Source of the DNA: Microglena sp. YARC
Taxonomy: Eukaryota > Chlorophyta > Chlorophyceae > Chlamydomonadales > Chlamydomonadaceae
Direction of reading: 5' to 3'
Length of the DNA: 64,000 nucleotides
Assembly (NCBI GenBank): GCA_022414725.1
Contig: CM039464.1
Location: forward strand, 60,302,908 to 60,366,907
Positions 21,540-32,300 of the stretch are shown one piece after another (position 1 is the first letter of the stretch; each line of letters starts with the position of its first letter). The position numbers were made by a program, and so were the translations under genes. Under the pieces are notes generated by a model. That model made no database searches, was not told the origin of the DNA, and was given only the letters and a program-made list of their open reading frames with translations.

Positions 21540-21733
21540 AGGGTACTACTTCGTGCCAAATTGGTCAGCGCTTAAAGCGCACACACGTCAAATTGGTCAG
21601 CGCTTTTTAGTGCAAAAAGCGCAAATACTGTGCGCTGCGCCCACAGGGGGTTGACAAAACTGCGCGAAACGCGCAGAGGGGCTCAAAACAGCAGCGCGGC
21701 ACCGCGCTGCCGCGCGCGCTTAGTAGTACCCTG
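21539..21733 (+). mobile_element. hAT-like MITE, copy 1
   Basis: A 195-bp element bounded by inverted termini CAGGGTACTAC and GTAGTACCCTG. It has no coding capacity and is rich in GCGC words. It sits within a poly-C tract, so an 8-bp CCCCCCCC target duplication is possible but cannot be proved. It is nearly identical, in opposite orientation, to 21817-22011. Confidence 0.8.
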
Positions 21734-21774
21734 CCCCCCCCCCCCGTTTTTTGTGTTTTCTTCTTCTTCTCCTA

Positions 21775-22225
21775 TTTCGCAGGACGCAACATGGGGAGGG
21801 TCCGTTAAGTCCCAGTCAGGGTACTACTAAGCGCGCGCGGCAGCGCGGTGCCGCGCTGCTGTTTTGAGCCCCTCTGCGCGTTTCGCGCAGTTTTGTCAAC
21901 CCCCTGTGGGCGCAGCGCACAGTATTTGCGCTTTTTGCACTAAAAAGCGCTGACCAATTTGACGTGTGTGCGCTTTAAGCGCTGACCAATTTGGCACGAA
22001 GTTGTACCCTGGTCCCAGTTGCAGCTTTCGTAGATTGGTTGAGTTGCAGACGCAGGTTTGGGATGTTGGTTGCGTCTTACTTCTTTACCATGCGTCTCAC
22101 TGCAGCAGTTTCTGTGTGAGGGGAAAGAGGGAATTTGTGGGACGCAGCCTGAGGACATGAATGCGTCCCAGGACGCAACTTACGGAATTGGTTGCGTCCC
22201 GGGGTCCGTTTGAAGTACCCTGGTC
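21775..22225 (+). repeat. dispersed repeat family D, interrupted by a MITE
   Basis: GACGCAACATGGGGAGGGTC lies left of MITE copy 2, and the rest continues from 22012 with GCAGACGCAGG, GGGATGTTGGTTGCGTC and GGGACGCAGCCTG. It ends at TTTGAAGTACCCTGG, which itself resembles a MITE terminus. Counterpart at 2640-3330. Confidence 0.55.
21817..22011 (-). mobile_element. hAT-like MITE, copy 2 with 8-bp target duplication
   Basis: Reverse complement of the copy at 21539-21733; by eye they differ at one base, at one terminus. GTCCCAGT flanks it on both sides (21809-21816 and 22012-22019), a perfect 8-bp target-site duplication. CAGGG termini and 8-bp duplications fit the hAT superfamily. It is inserted in a family D repeat. 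Confidence 0.85.
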
Positions 22226-22261
22226 TACAGGCTAAGCAGAATGGGCTGAATTAAAATGACA

Positions 22262-22435
22262 CCAAAGGTATGTATGTTACAGTCCAGGGGTAGGCCAAAT
22301 AGGCTGAAGGGACTTGCCCAACCGTATAGGAAGGGCTTAAAAAGAATAAGCACTGATGAACTGAACCCCAAACACTCGTTTAACCGACGGGGGCCCTGAG
22401 TTCGTGCTACAGTGATAATGTAATTCTACAATACA
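22262..22435 (+). repeat. dispersed repeat family A, copy 3
   Basis: The best copy: TTACAGTCCAGGGGTAGGCC, GGCTGAAGGGACTTGCCCAA, AAGGGCTTAAAAAGAA, ACCCCAAACACTCG and GAGTTCGTGCTACAGTGA. Its ends match those of the reverse copy at 5470-5705. No reading frame; a non-autonomous element of unknown class. Confidence 0.75.
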
Positions 22436-22472
22436 TATGGCACCAATGAAAGGCCCCTGATAAAATCCTCTA

Positions 22473-22765
22473 TTCCAAACAGGTACCAAGTGAATTCGTT
22501 CACTACTATTCCAAACAGGTACCAAGTGAATTCGTTCACTACTATTCCAAACAGGTACCAAGTGAATTCGTTCACTACTATTCCAAACAGGTACCAAGTG
22601 AATTCGTTCACTACTATTCCAAACAGGAACCAAGTGAATTCGTTCACTACTATTCCAAACAGGTGCCAAGTGAATTCGTTCACTACTATTCCAAACAGGT
22701 GCCAAGTGAATTCGTTCACTACTATTCCAAACAGGTACCAAGTGAATTCGTCCACTGCTATTGTA
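22473..22765 (+). repeat. 36-bp tandem repeat with a TTCG hairpin
   Basis: About eight copies of a unit with CCAAACAGGTACCAAG and AGTGAATTCGTTCACT. The second word folds as a 6-bp stem with a TTCG loop, so a transcript would carry a ladder of hairpins. Reading frames across it are repeats only. Confidence 0.9.
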
Positions 22766-22984
22766 CATATAAATAATACGTGTCAAAACTTGAGCCCATG
22801 CTCTAGGAAACAAAACGGAAAGGGAAACCCAATCAGTAACTAAGTGGTACTGATGTTTGGTTGTCTTTTACTCAAAACTGCTTCAATGCACGCATGCGTG
22901 CATTTGAATTATTGGCCACCATTTAAGAGGTGCCAAGCTAAAGAGCCCACCACAAACACCCCCCCAGCTAAAGAGCGGCAAGTG

Positions 22985-23150
22985 GTCCTATGTTTTGACA
23001 AGCTCCTCGATGCACCCCAAACACACGAGGTTTGGTGAGAGTGGCTACAGACCCTATGTTTTGTCGAACACCTTTACACCCCCCAAGACACACGAGGCAT
23101 AGTGATAGTGGACAGAGGTCCTATGTTTTGTCAAACACCTTGAGGCACCC
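22985..23150 (-). repeat. three copies of the GATA gene's terminal coding segment
   Basis: Sense strand (minus) copies of GTGTTTGACAAAACATAG, the last codons and stop of the GATA gene, lie near 22987, 23051 and 23119, downstream of the true stop at 23186. Spacing is about 65 bp. This parallels the tail copies of the U-box gene. Confidence 0.85.
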
Positions 23151-23185
23151 CAAGACACGGGGCTTGGTGATAGTGGCTAGATACC

Positions 23186-25690
23186 CTATGTTTTGTCAAA
23201 CACCTCGACGCACCCCACGACAAGTCTGGCTGTTGTTGCTGCTGTTTGTGGTGGCGGTTGTGGTGATTCTCGATGTGTTGGTGCCTGTGTTGGAGGCGGT
23301 TTTGGTTGTGATTCTGGCTGGTTTGGTGGTGGTGGTGGTGGTGGTTCTGGCTGTGTTGATGGTGGTGGCGGTTGTGGTGATTTTCGATGTGTTGCTGGCG
23401 GTGTTGGTGGCGGTGTTGGTGGTGATTCTAGCTGTGTTGATGGTGGCTGTGGTGGTTGTGATTCTGACTGTGCTGGTGGCGGTGTTGGTGCCTGTGTTGG
23501 TTGTGATTCTGGCTGGTTTGGTGGTGGTGGCGGTGGTGATGGTGATTCTAGCTGTGTTGATGGTGGCTGTGGTGGTTGTGATTCTGACTGTGCTGGTGGC
23601 GGTGTTGGTGCCTGTGTTGGTTGTGATTCTGGCTGGTTTGGTGGTGGTGGCGGTGGTGGTGGCGATTCTAGCTGTGTTGATGGTGGCTGTGGTGGTTGTG
23701 ATTCTGACTGTGCTGGTGGCGGTGTTGGTGCCTGTGTTGGTTGTGATTCTGGCTGGTTTGGTGGTGGTGGCGGTGGTGGTGGTGATTCTAGCTGTGTTGA
23801 TGGTGGCTGTGGTGGTTGTGATTCTGACTGTGCTGGTGGCGGTGTTGGTGCCTGTGTTGGTTGTGATTCTGGCTGGTTTGGTGGTGGTGTTGGTAGTGAT
23901 TTTGGCTGGCTTGGTGGTAGCGGTAGTGGTGATGGTGGTAGTGATTCTGGCTGGCTTGGTGGTGGCGGTAGTGGTGGTGGTGGTGGTGATTCTGGCTGGT
24001 TTGGTGGTGGCGGGGGAGGTGGTTCTCGTCTTGGTGCTTGTGCTAGTGATGGTGATGCTAGTGATGGTGATGCTAGTGATGGTGTTGCAAGTGCTAGTGG
24101 TGCGAGTGCTAGTGTTGGGAGCGCAGCAGAGTGTGCATATGTAGCTACCGCAGCTGATGTTGATGTTTGTTGGGATGGCGGAGGCGGAGGTGTTACTGGT
24201 GCTGCTGCTGTTGATACAGATGGTGGTGGTGGTGGTGGTGGCGGTGGTTGTGGTGCTGTTGATACAGATGGTGGTGGTGGTGGTGGTGGTGGTGGTGCTG
24301 CTGCTGTTGATACAGATGGTGGTGGTGGTGGTGGTGGTGCTGTTGATACAGGTGGTGGTGGTGGTGGTGGTGGTGGTGGTGATGCTGCTGTTGCGTTGAC
24401 GGCTTGTGGTGGAAGTGCTGGTATTGGTGGTGGTGGTGCTGTTGATGCAGATGGTGCCGGTGGTGGTGGTGGTGGTGGTGCTAGAGCTGCTGTTGTATTG
24501 GCGGCTTGCGGTGGAAGTGTTGGTATTGGTAGTGGTGCTGTTGATACAGATGGTGGTGGCGGTGGTGGTGGTGCTAGAGCTGCTGTTGCATTGGCGGCTT
24601 GTGGTGGAAGTGTTGGTATTGGTATTGGTGCTGTTGATACAGATGGTGCTGGCGGTGGTGGTGGTGGTGGTGGTGGTGGCGGTGGTGGTGGTGCTAGAGC
24701 TGCTGTTGCATTGGCCGCTTGTGGTGGAGGTGTTGGTATTGGTATTGGTGCTGTTGATACAGATGGTGCTGGCAGTGGCAGTGGTGGTGGTGGTGGTGGT
24801 GGTGCTGCTGTTTCATTGGCGGCTTGTGGTGGAGGTGTTGGTATTGGTGGTGGTGCTGTTGTCCCTGCTGCTGCTGCTCCTGCTGCTGTTTCTACTGTTT
24901 TCACTGTTGTTTCCGCTGCTCCCGCTGTTTCTCTTGCTGCTGAAGCTGATCCTGGTAGCGCTGACACTGATGGTAGTGCTGGCGCTGATGGTGGTGCTAA
25001 TGGTGGTGTCTGAGACCTAGGAAAGAATGCTGATGGTGGTGCTGATGCTGATGGTGGTGCTGTCGGTGGTGCTAATGGCGGTGTCTGAGACCTAGGCAAG
25101 AATGCCGGTGGTGGTGCTGGCGCTGATGGTGGTGCTGATGGTGGTGCTAATGGTGGTGTCTGAGACCTAGGCAAGAATGCCGGTGGTGGTGCTGATGGTG
25201 GTGCTAATGGTGGTGTCTGAGACCTCGGCAAGAATGCTGTTGGTGGTGCTGATGCTGATGGTGGTGCTGGTGCTGATGCTAAAGGCTGAGATCTAGGCAA
25301 GAATGCTGGTGGTGGAGGATTTACAGGCACTGGAGTCGGGGGAATGAGTGAAGGTGGCGGTGTGCGTGCGCCAGGTGGCGGTGTGGGTGCGCCAGGTGGC
25401 GGTGTGGGAGCGCCAGGAGGCGGTGTGGGTGCGCCAGGTGGCGGTGTGGGTGCGCCAGGTGGCGGTGTGCGTGCGCCAGGTGGCGGTGTGAGCGCGCCAG
25501 GTAGCTTGATAATACCAGGAGGCAAGACAAGGGGCAGATGGCCAGCTAGGGACGGCAGGGAGAAGGGCAGCTGCAGGCCACTAGAGGCGGAGGGCAGAAG
25601 CAGAGCTCCTAGCTGATCCACGGTCAGAGGTGGGGCACTGGTCGTTCGTGCTGAAGAGGAGGCTGCCACACTAGCGGCTAGGGCCATCAC
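23186..25690 (-). CDS. GATA gene exon 5, Pro-rich tail
   Basis: Acceptor CCTCAG, first residues [20 protein letters not shown]. It encodes TPPPGA repeats, [12 protein letters not shown] repeats, long runs of Pro, and [18 protein letters not shown] repeats, ending EVFDKT and stop. The frame stays open for 834 codons of highly repetitive DNA. Possibly a disordered activation or interaction region. Confidence 0.75.
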   Translation of the reverse strand: MMALAASVAASSSARTTSAPPLTVDQLGALLLPSASSGLQLPFSLPSLAGHLPLVLPPGIIKLPGALTPPPGARTPPPGAPTPPPGAPTPPPGAPTPPPGAPTPPPGARTPPPSLIPPTPVPVNPPPPAFLPRSQPLASAPAPPSASAPPTAFLPRSQTPPLAPPSAPPPAFLPRSQTPPLAPPSAPPSAPAPPPAFLPRSQTPPLAPPTAPPSASAPPSAFFPRSQTPPLAPPSAPALPSVSALPGSASAARETAGAAETTVKTVETAAGAAAAGTTAPPPIPTPPPQAANETAAPPPPPPPLPLPAPSVSTAPIPIPTPPPQAANATAALAPPPPPPPPPPPPPPAPSVSTAPIPIPTLPPQAANATAALAPPPPPPPSVSTAPLPIPTLPPQAANTTAALAPPPPPPPAPSASTAPPPPIPALPPQAVNATAASPPPPPPPPPPVSTAPPPPPPPSVSTAAAPPPPPPPPPSVSTAPQPPPPPPPPPSVSTAAAPVTPPPPPSQQTSTSAAVATYAHSAALPTLALAPLALATPSLASPSLASPSLAQAPRREPPPPPPPNQPESPPPPPLPPPPSQPESLPPSPLPLPPSQPKSLPTPPPNQPESQPTQAPTPPPAQSESQPPQPPSTQLESPPPPPPPPNQPESQPTQAPTPPPAQSESQPPQPPSTQLESPPPPPPPPNQPESQPTQAPTPPPAQSESQPPQPPSTQLESPSPPPPPPNQPESQPTQAPTPPPAQSESQPPQPPSTQLESPPTPPPTPPATHRKSPQPPPPSTQPEPPPPPPPNQPESQPKPPPTQAPTHRESPQPPPQTAATTARLVVGCVEVFDKT

Positions 25691-26337
25691 CTGAGGTGGT
25701 TGGAGTGGTTGGGGTGGTGGAGGTGGGTCAGGAGTGGGGCACTGGTCGTAGTGCTGAGGCAGCCGCTGCCACACTAGCAGCTAGGGCCATCACCTGGTGT
25801 GGTTGGGATGGTTGGAATGGTTGGGGTGGTTGGGGTGGTGGAGGTGGGTCAGGGGTGGGGCACCAGTTGTTCATGCTGAGGCGGTGGCAGCCACACTAGC
25901 AGCTAGGGCCATCACCTGAGGTGGTTGGAATGGTTGGGGTGGTTTGGATGGTTGGGGTGGTTGTGGGTCAGGAGTGGGGCACCAGTTGTTCATGCTGAGG
26001 CGGTGGCAGCCACACTAGCAGCTAGGGCCATCACCTGAGGTGGTTGGGGTGGTTGGAGTGATTGGGATGGTTGGGGTGGTGGAGGTGGGTCAGGCTAGCG
26101 CAGTAAACGTTACAGAAAGTACGATTGCGTGCATGCATACATACATACAAACATACATAAACACCCAAATGCATGCATATATACACAAGGGGTAATAATA
26201 ATGTGATTGTTATTTTTATGATACAATTGATGGGCAATAGGAAAGACTTGCGTGTGTATGTGTGTACGTGTGTGTGGGTGGGTGTGTGTGTGGGGGGGAT
26301 AAAGAGTAGAATGGGGAGGGGGGAGGGGTAAAAACAG

Positions 26338-26373
<36 letters not shown>

Positions 26374-29300
26374 GGGATAAAGAGGAGAAGGGGGAGTGGG
26401 GAGGGGTAAACACAGGGGAGGGGGGGTGGGTCCTAAGTGCTCGGTAATGTAGGCTTCGTATAGTCTGATTGTCTGGGGGTAGATGGAGAGGTGGGTGGGT
26501 GAAGGTGGAAGGGGGAGGGTGGGGAGGTGGGGGGCTGGTTAGACAGGGTATCACTCTTCTGAAAGTCGTCTCACTTACTTTGGCAGCAGCTGCATTTGCA
26601 GCAGCGGGAGGCATGCCCACAGGGGGGGGCTTAGCCCCCCCAGCGGCCGCTTCGCCTGGAGCCTTGGGTCCTGCCCTCCCAGGGACAGCTGGGGAGCTAC
26701 AGGGGGCTGGGCCCCCCCCTGGGGCCAAAGAGCTGGGAGGTGGTGTGGCCCTGCCAGCTTGGGAAAAGACCCCCAGGCCCCCAGGCCTCTGGGCCGCAGC
26801 TATGAGTCCGGCCAGATGAGGTCCAAAGGGAAAGCTTGGGGGGGGCAAGCCCTTGGCGGCGGCAGCCTGAGCAGCAGCTAGCGCCGCCGCGAATATAGCC
26901 GCGGCCGAAGGAGGGGGGCCTACTGTAGCGCCAGGGGGGCGGGGCATGCCCATGCCCATGCCTGGGATGAGACGGGGGCCCCCTAATAGGCCTGGCCTAG
27001 GTCCCCCCACGCCCAGGAGGCCAATCGGGGGGCGGATGGAGCCAGGCATGCCAGGTCGTGTGGCTCCGAGACCGGGGGTGGGAACCCGCCCTGGGGCTCC
27101 CATGGGACCAGGATAGGGGGGCCTGGGAGGGGGGGGCCTTCCGTTGGGATGCAAGCCAGCGGCTGCCGCCATGTGCGGTCCTAGCTGGGCCATGGCGGCT
27201 GATGAGGGGGAGGGGTGGCACATACCTGGGGGCAGCCCCCCCCCTGACATCATAGTACTGCCAGCTCCTCCCTCCTCTGCCTTCCAGAGCACTTTGGGAC
27301 GGGGGGCATCGTTTTTTGATGCGTACAGCCCACATGCGTTGCACAGGGGTTGGCCGTCATTCTTGTCCTTCCGCCAGAAAGGGGTGGCCTGGGTGCCACA
27401 GTTCTTACACACCTACCAGGGCAGGGGCAGGGGGGGGAGGGGAGTTTGCTTTGCATTGGTTTGGTTTGGGTGAGGTTTGATTTGGTTTGGTTTGGTTCAA
27501 ATCCTTAATGGCTCTCCGACCCCGTTTAGGTGCCGGTTGACCATCTGGGCTTGTCTCCCTCACCCCTCGCCCCCTTGCAATATAATTGGTCCACACACAT
27601 GTTCCCCAACACATCTTAAACTGAGCTAATATATAACCACACACACACCTATCTTCAAATCCGTAATGGCTCTCCGACCGCGTTTAGGAGCCGGCTGACC
27701 ATCTGGGCCTGTCTCCCTCACACCGCCAAGGCACATACACATATTGTAAGGAGTCAGTCCGTATATACAGCCCAACACACCTTCTTAAACAGAGCTAGTA
27801 CAGAACCACCCACCCACCACCCTGACCACCCACCCACCCACACAAAAACACCCACCCACCCACCTTCAAATCCTTAATGGCTCTCCGACCCCGTTTAGGA
27901 GCCGGCTGACCATCTGGGCCTGTCTCCCTCGCGCCGTCACCAGACCCGCCGTCATCGTCATTGTCGCGGCCGCGCTTCTCGCCCCCCTCATTGGACTGGG
28001 ACCCCCCTGGGTCCTCGTCATCGGACATGAACCCCGAGGGGTCGCCAGCGTCATCGATGAAGATCTCATTATTGTGATCAAGCAGTTGATCCAATTCCTG
28101 TGGTGGTGGTTGGTGGGTGGTGGTTGGTGAGGATGGGTTTGCCAGCGTCATCGATGTAGACCTCATTATTGTGATCAAGCAGTTGATCCAATTCCTGTTG
28201 GTTGGTGGTTGGTGGGTGGTGGTTGGGTGATGGGTGGGTGGGTGGGTGGGTGGGTGGTTGTGTAAGGTTTATAATTAAGGGTGGTGAGGATGGGTGGGTG
28301 ATGGGTGGGTGGGTGGGTTGTGTGAGGTTTATAATTCAGGGTGGTGAGGATGGGTGGGTGATGGGTGGTTGATTGGTGAGTTGTGAGTCGATGAAGACCT
28401 CATCATCGTGCTCAAGCAGTCGACCCAATTACTGTGTGTGATGATTTGTGGTTGGTGGTTGGTGGTTGATTGGTGAGTGATGAGTTGATGAAGACCTCAT
28501 CATCGTGCTCAAGCAGTCGACCCAATTACTGTGATGATTGGTGGTTGGTGGTTGGGAGTGGGTGGTGGTGGATGGTTGATGGCGGGTGGGTAGTGGATGG
28601 TGGTTGGTGAGGATGGGTTTGCCAGTGCCATGGATGAAGACCTCATCATCGTGCTCAAGCAGCTGATCCAATTCCTGTGGTGGTTGGTGGTTGGTGGGTG
28701 GAGATTGTTCGTGGTTGGTGGTAGTGGGTGGTTGGTGGGTAGTGGGTGGTGGTAGGTGGGTGGTGGTGGGTGGTAGGTAGTGGCTGGTGGTTGGTTGGCG
28801 GTGGTTGGTGAGGATGAGTTCGCCAGCGTCATCAATGAAGACCTCATTATCGTTATTAAGCAGTTGATCCAATTCCTGTGGTGGTTGGGTGTGGGGTGGT
28901 TGGTTAGTTGGTGGTGGTTGGTGGTGGGTAGTGGGTGGGGGTGGGGGTTGGTGATGATGGGTTCGCCAGCATCATTGATGAAGACTTCATTATCGTGCTC
29001 AAGCAGTTGATCCAATTCCTGTGGTGGTTGGTGGTGGTTGGTAGTTGGTTCGTGGTTGGTGGGTGGTGAGTATGTGTTCGCCAGCGTCATCAATGAAGAC
29101 CTCATAATCGTTATAAAGCAGCAGAAGACATTCCTGTGGTGGTGCTTGGTTGTTGGTTGTTGGGTGGAGATTGTTGGTTGGTTGGTTGTTGGGTGGAGAT
29201 TGTTGGTTGGTTGGTTGTTGGGTGGAGATTGTTGGTTGGTTGGTGGTTGGTGGTGGTTGGTTGGTGGGTAGTGGGTGGGGGTGGGGGTTGGTGATGATGG

Positions 29301-32300
29301 GTTCGCCAGCATCGTTGATGAAGACTTCATTATCGTGCTCAAGCAGTTGATCCAAAACCTGTGGTGGTTGGTGGTTGGTGGCTGGTGGTGGTGGTTGGTG
29401 GGTGGTTGGTGGTTGGTGGGTGGTGAGTATGTGTTCGCCAGCGTCATCAATGAAGACCTCATAATCGTTATAAAGCAGCTGATCCAATTCCTGTGGTGGT
29501 TGGTGGTTGGTGGTTGTTGGGTGGAGATTGTTCGTGGGTGGTGGTGGTGGGTGGTTGGTGGGTAGTGGGTGGTGGTAGGTGGGTGGTGGTGGGTGGTAGG
29601 TAGTGGCTGGTGGTTGGTTGGTGGTGGTTGGTGAGGATGAGTTCGCCAGCGTCATCAATGAAGACCTCATTATCGTTATTAAGCAGTTGATCCAATTCCT
29701 GTGGTGGTTGGTGGTTGTTGGTTGGTGGGTGGAGATTGTTGGTTGGTTGGTGGTTGGTGGTGGTTGGTTGGTGGGTAGTGGGTGGTGGTAGGTGGTTGGT
29801 GGTGGTAGTGGCTGTTGGTTGGTTGGTGGTGGTTGGTGAGGATGGGTTCACCAGCGTCATCAATGAAGACCTCATTATTGTTATTAAGCAGTTGATCCAA
29901 TTCCTGTGGTGGTTGGTGGTTGGTGGTTGGTGGGTAGTGAGTGGTGGTGGGTGGTGGGTGGTGGTTGGTTGGTGGTTGTTTTTTGGTGGTGGGTGGTGGT
30001 GGTGGGTGGGTGGTGGGTGGTGTGTAGTGGTGGTGGTGGTACGTTGGTGGGTAGTGGTTGGTGGTTGGTGGGTGGGTGGGTGATAGGTGGGTGATGGGTG
30101 TGTGGTGTGTGGTGTGGGGGCTAGAATTCAGGGTGGTGAGGATGGGTGGGTGATGGGTGGGTGGGTGGGCTAAAATTCAGGGTGAAGGTAGCAAGAATAT
30201 ATCTAGGTACACATAACTGAGACAAGTTGGCTTGGCCTGATGGCGAGGCAGTGTCTTTAATCCTAAAGGGTGAGGGTAGCAAGAACAGATCTAGATACAC
30301 ATACCTGAGACAAGTTGGCTTGGCCTGATGGCGAGGCAGTGTCTTTAACTTGAGATGGAGAGGGTTGCATCGTCGGTAAGGGGGGTATCACATTCTGAGC
30401 TGGACTGGATATTGTACTGCCTCCTGGGTTGCCAGGCTGGCCTGACGGTACAGCCAGCTTAGTGCCTGATACACTTTGGGAGGGCGCAGGTAGGGGGGCT
30501 GAGAACTGGCTGTTGGCCCCCCCCCCAGAAGTTGGTTGCTTCGGTTGCAAGTCGGCAGGGGCAGGTGCGGGGGAGGGAGTAGCTGCTGATGTGGCGCCAG
30601 GGCGGGGCCATTGGGGCATGCCCGGGCCCCCCATACCAGGCCCCCCTATGCCTGCCCCCCCCATACCAGGCCCCCCCATGCGAGGTCCTCCCATTCCTGG
30701 CCCCCCAAACCAGGCCGTCCCATGCTAGGTCCCCCCATACCAGGCCCCCAATACCAGGGCCTCCCATACCAGGCCCCCCCATACCAGGACCTCCCATGTT
30801 AGGCCCCCCAATACCAGGGCCTCCCATGCCAGGTCCCCCCATACCAGCCCCCCCCATGCCAGGTCCCCCCATACCAGGGCCTCCCATGCCAGGGCCTCCC
30901 ATGCCAGGTCCCCCCATACCAGCCCCCCCCATGCCAGGTCCCCCCATACCAGGGCCTCCCATGCCAGGTACCCCCATGCCAGGCCCTCCCATGCCAGGCC
31001 CCCCCATACCAGGCCCCCCCATGCCAGGTCCCCCATACCAGGGCCTCCCATGCCAGGCCCCCCCATACCAGGCCCCCCCATGTGACCCATAATAAGCGCT
31101 TGGTACTGCGGTGATTGGACCAGTGCTTGATATTGCTGGGCAACCTCCTACACAGCAGGAATTGGGGCACAGGATGTTGGCCATAGCTAGGTCTGATTGG
31201 ACAAGGGCTTGATATTGCTGGGCAACCTCCTAAACAGTAGGAATTGGGGCACAGTATGATGGCCATAGCTAGGTCCATGCCACGCAGACCCAAATACCAG
31301 TACTAGCTCACATGATGGTTATGGGTGGGTGGCTCAGGGGTGGGTGGGTAATGGGTGGGTAGGTGATGGGTAGATGGGTAGTGGACTAGTGGGTGACGGC
31401 CCTCCACCAACTTGGAAAATATAACAGCTCGAGCTCAGCTGCTGCGGTTAATATGAAAGCGAAATATGAAAGGCAAATATGAAAGAGAAACGAGTTGGGA
31501 GCGGCAGGGGGTGGGGGGTGGGTGTGTGTGTGTGTGTGGGGGGGGGGGGGTAGCTGGGTAGCGCTACCTAGCGCTACCTGCCGTGCTCGCATAGCTGGTT
31601 TCAGGCTATTAATGTCTGTAACCTGTCCTTGAAGTTGCTATTTGGTACCGATTTTGCATAGCTTTTCACATGGAATCCGAATTCCGCATTCGCGAAGCGT
31701 GATTCCGTTCATACAGCAAGGTAACCCGGAGCCTGTCGCGACCTACCCTTTCTCATGGTAAGATTTTCAATGGCTACATTTGGCAAAGTTAGCTCCCAGC
31801 TTTTAGGACTAACCCAGCTATTAGGACTATTAGTCCTACTTTTGGCCGGGGTTAGGGCTACCTGCCGCTCCCTAGAAACGAGGTAACAGCAGCCTTTTTT
31901 TGCCTGCCCGATACCAGAATCGGGCAAGCCAAAAAGGCGGCCCGGTTTTCAATGTTTCCACCTCCTCAAATGCTACACCTGGACATCGGGCGCCACGATT
32001 TTTAATGTTTATGCTCAAATCATTAGGAATATTACTGGTAGTGGGTGGGAAATGGGTGGGAAATGTGTGGATGGGTAATGGGGTGGGTGAAGGGAGGGTG
32101 GGTGATGGGTGGGTGATGGGTGGGAGGGTGATGGGTGGGTGATGGATGGGTGGGTGAAAGGGTGGGTGACGGGTGGGAGGGTGATGGGAGGGAGGGAAAT
32201 GGGTGGGTGATGGGTGGGTGATGGGTGGGTGGGTGATGGGTGGGTGATGGGGTGGGTGATGGGTGGGTGATGGGTGGGAGGGTGATGGGTGGGTGATGGA

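Noticed and set aside
23032..25020. Plus-strand Gly/Cys- or Val/Leu-rich open frames of 200-606 codons
   Set aside because: They are antisense shadows of the Pro-rich exon 5 of the GATA gene, which is supported by its acceptor site, phase and junction with the zinc-finger exon.
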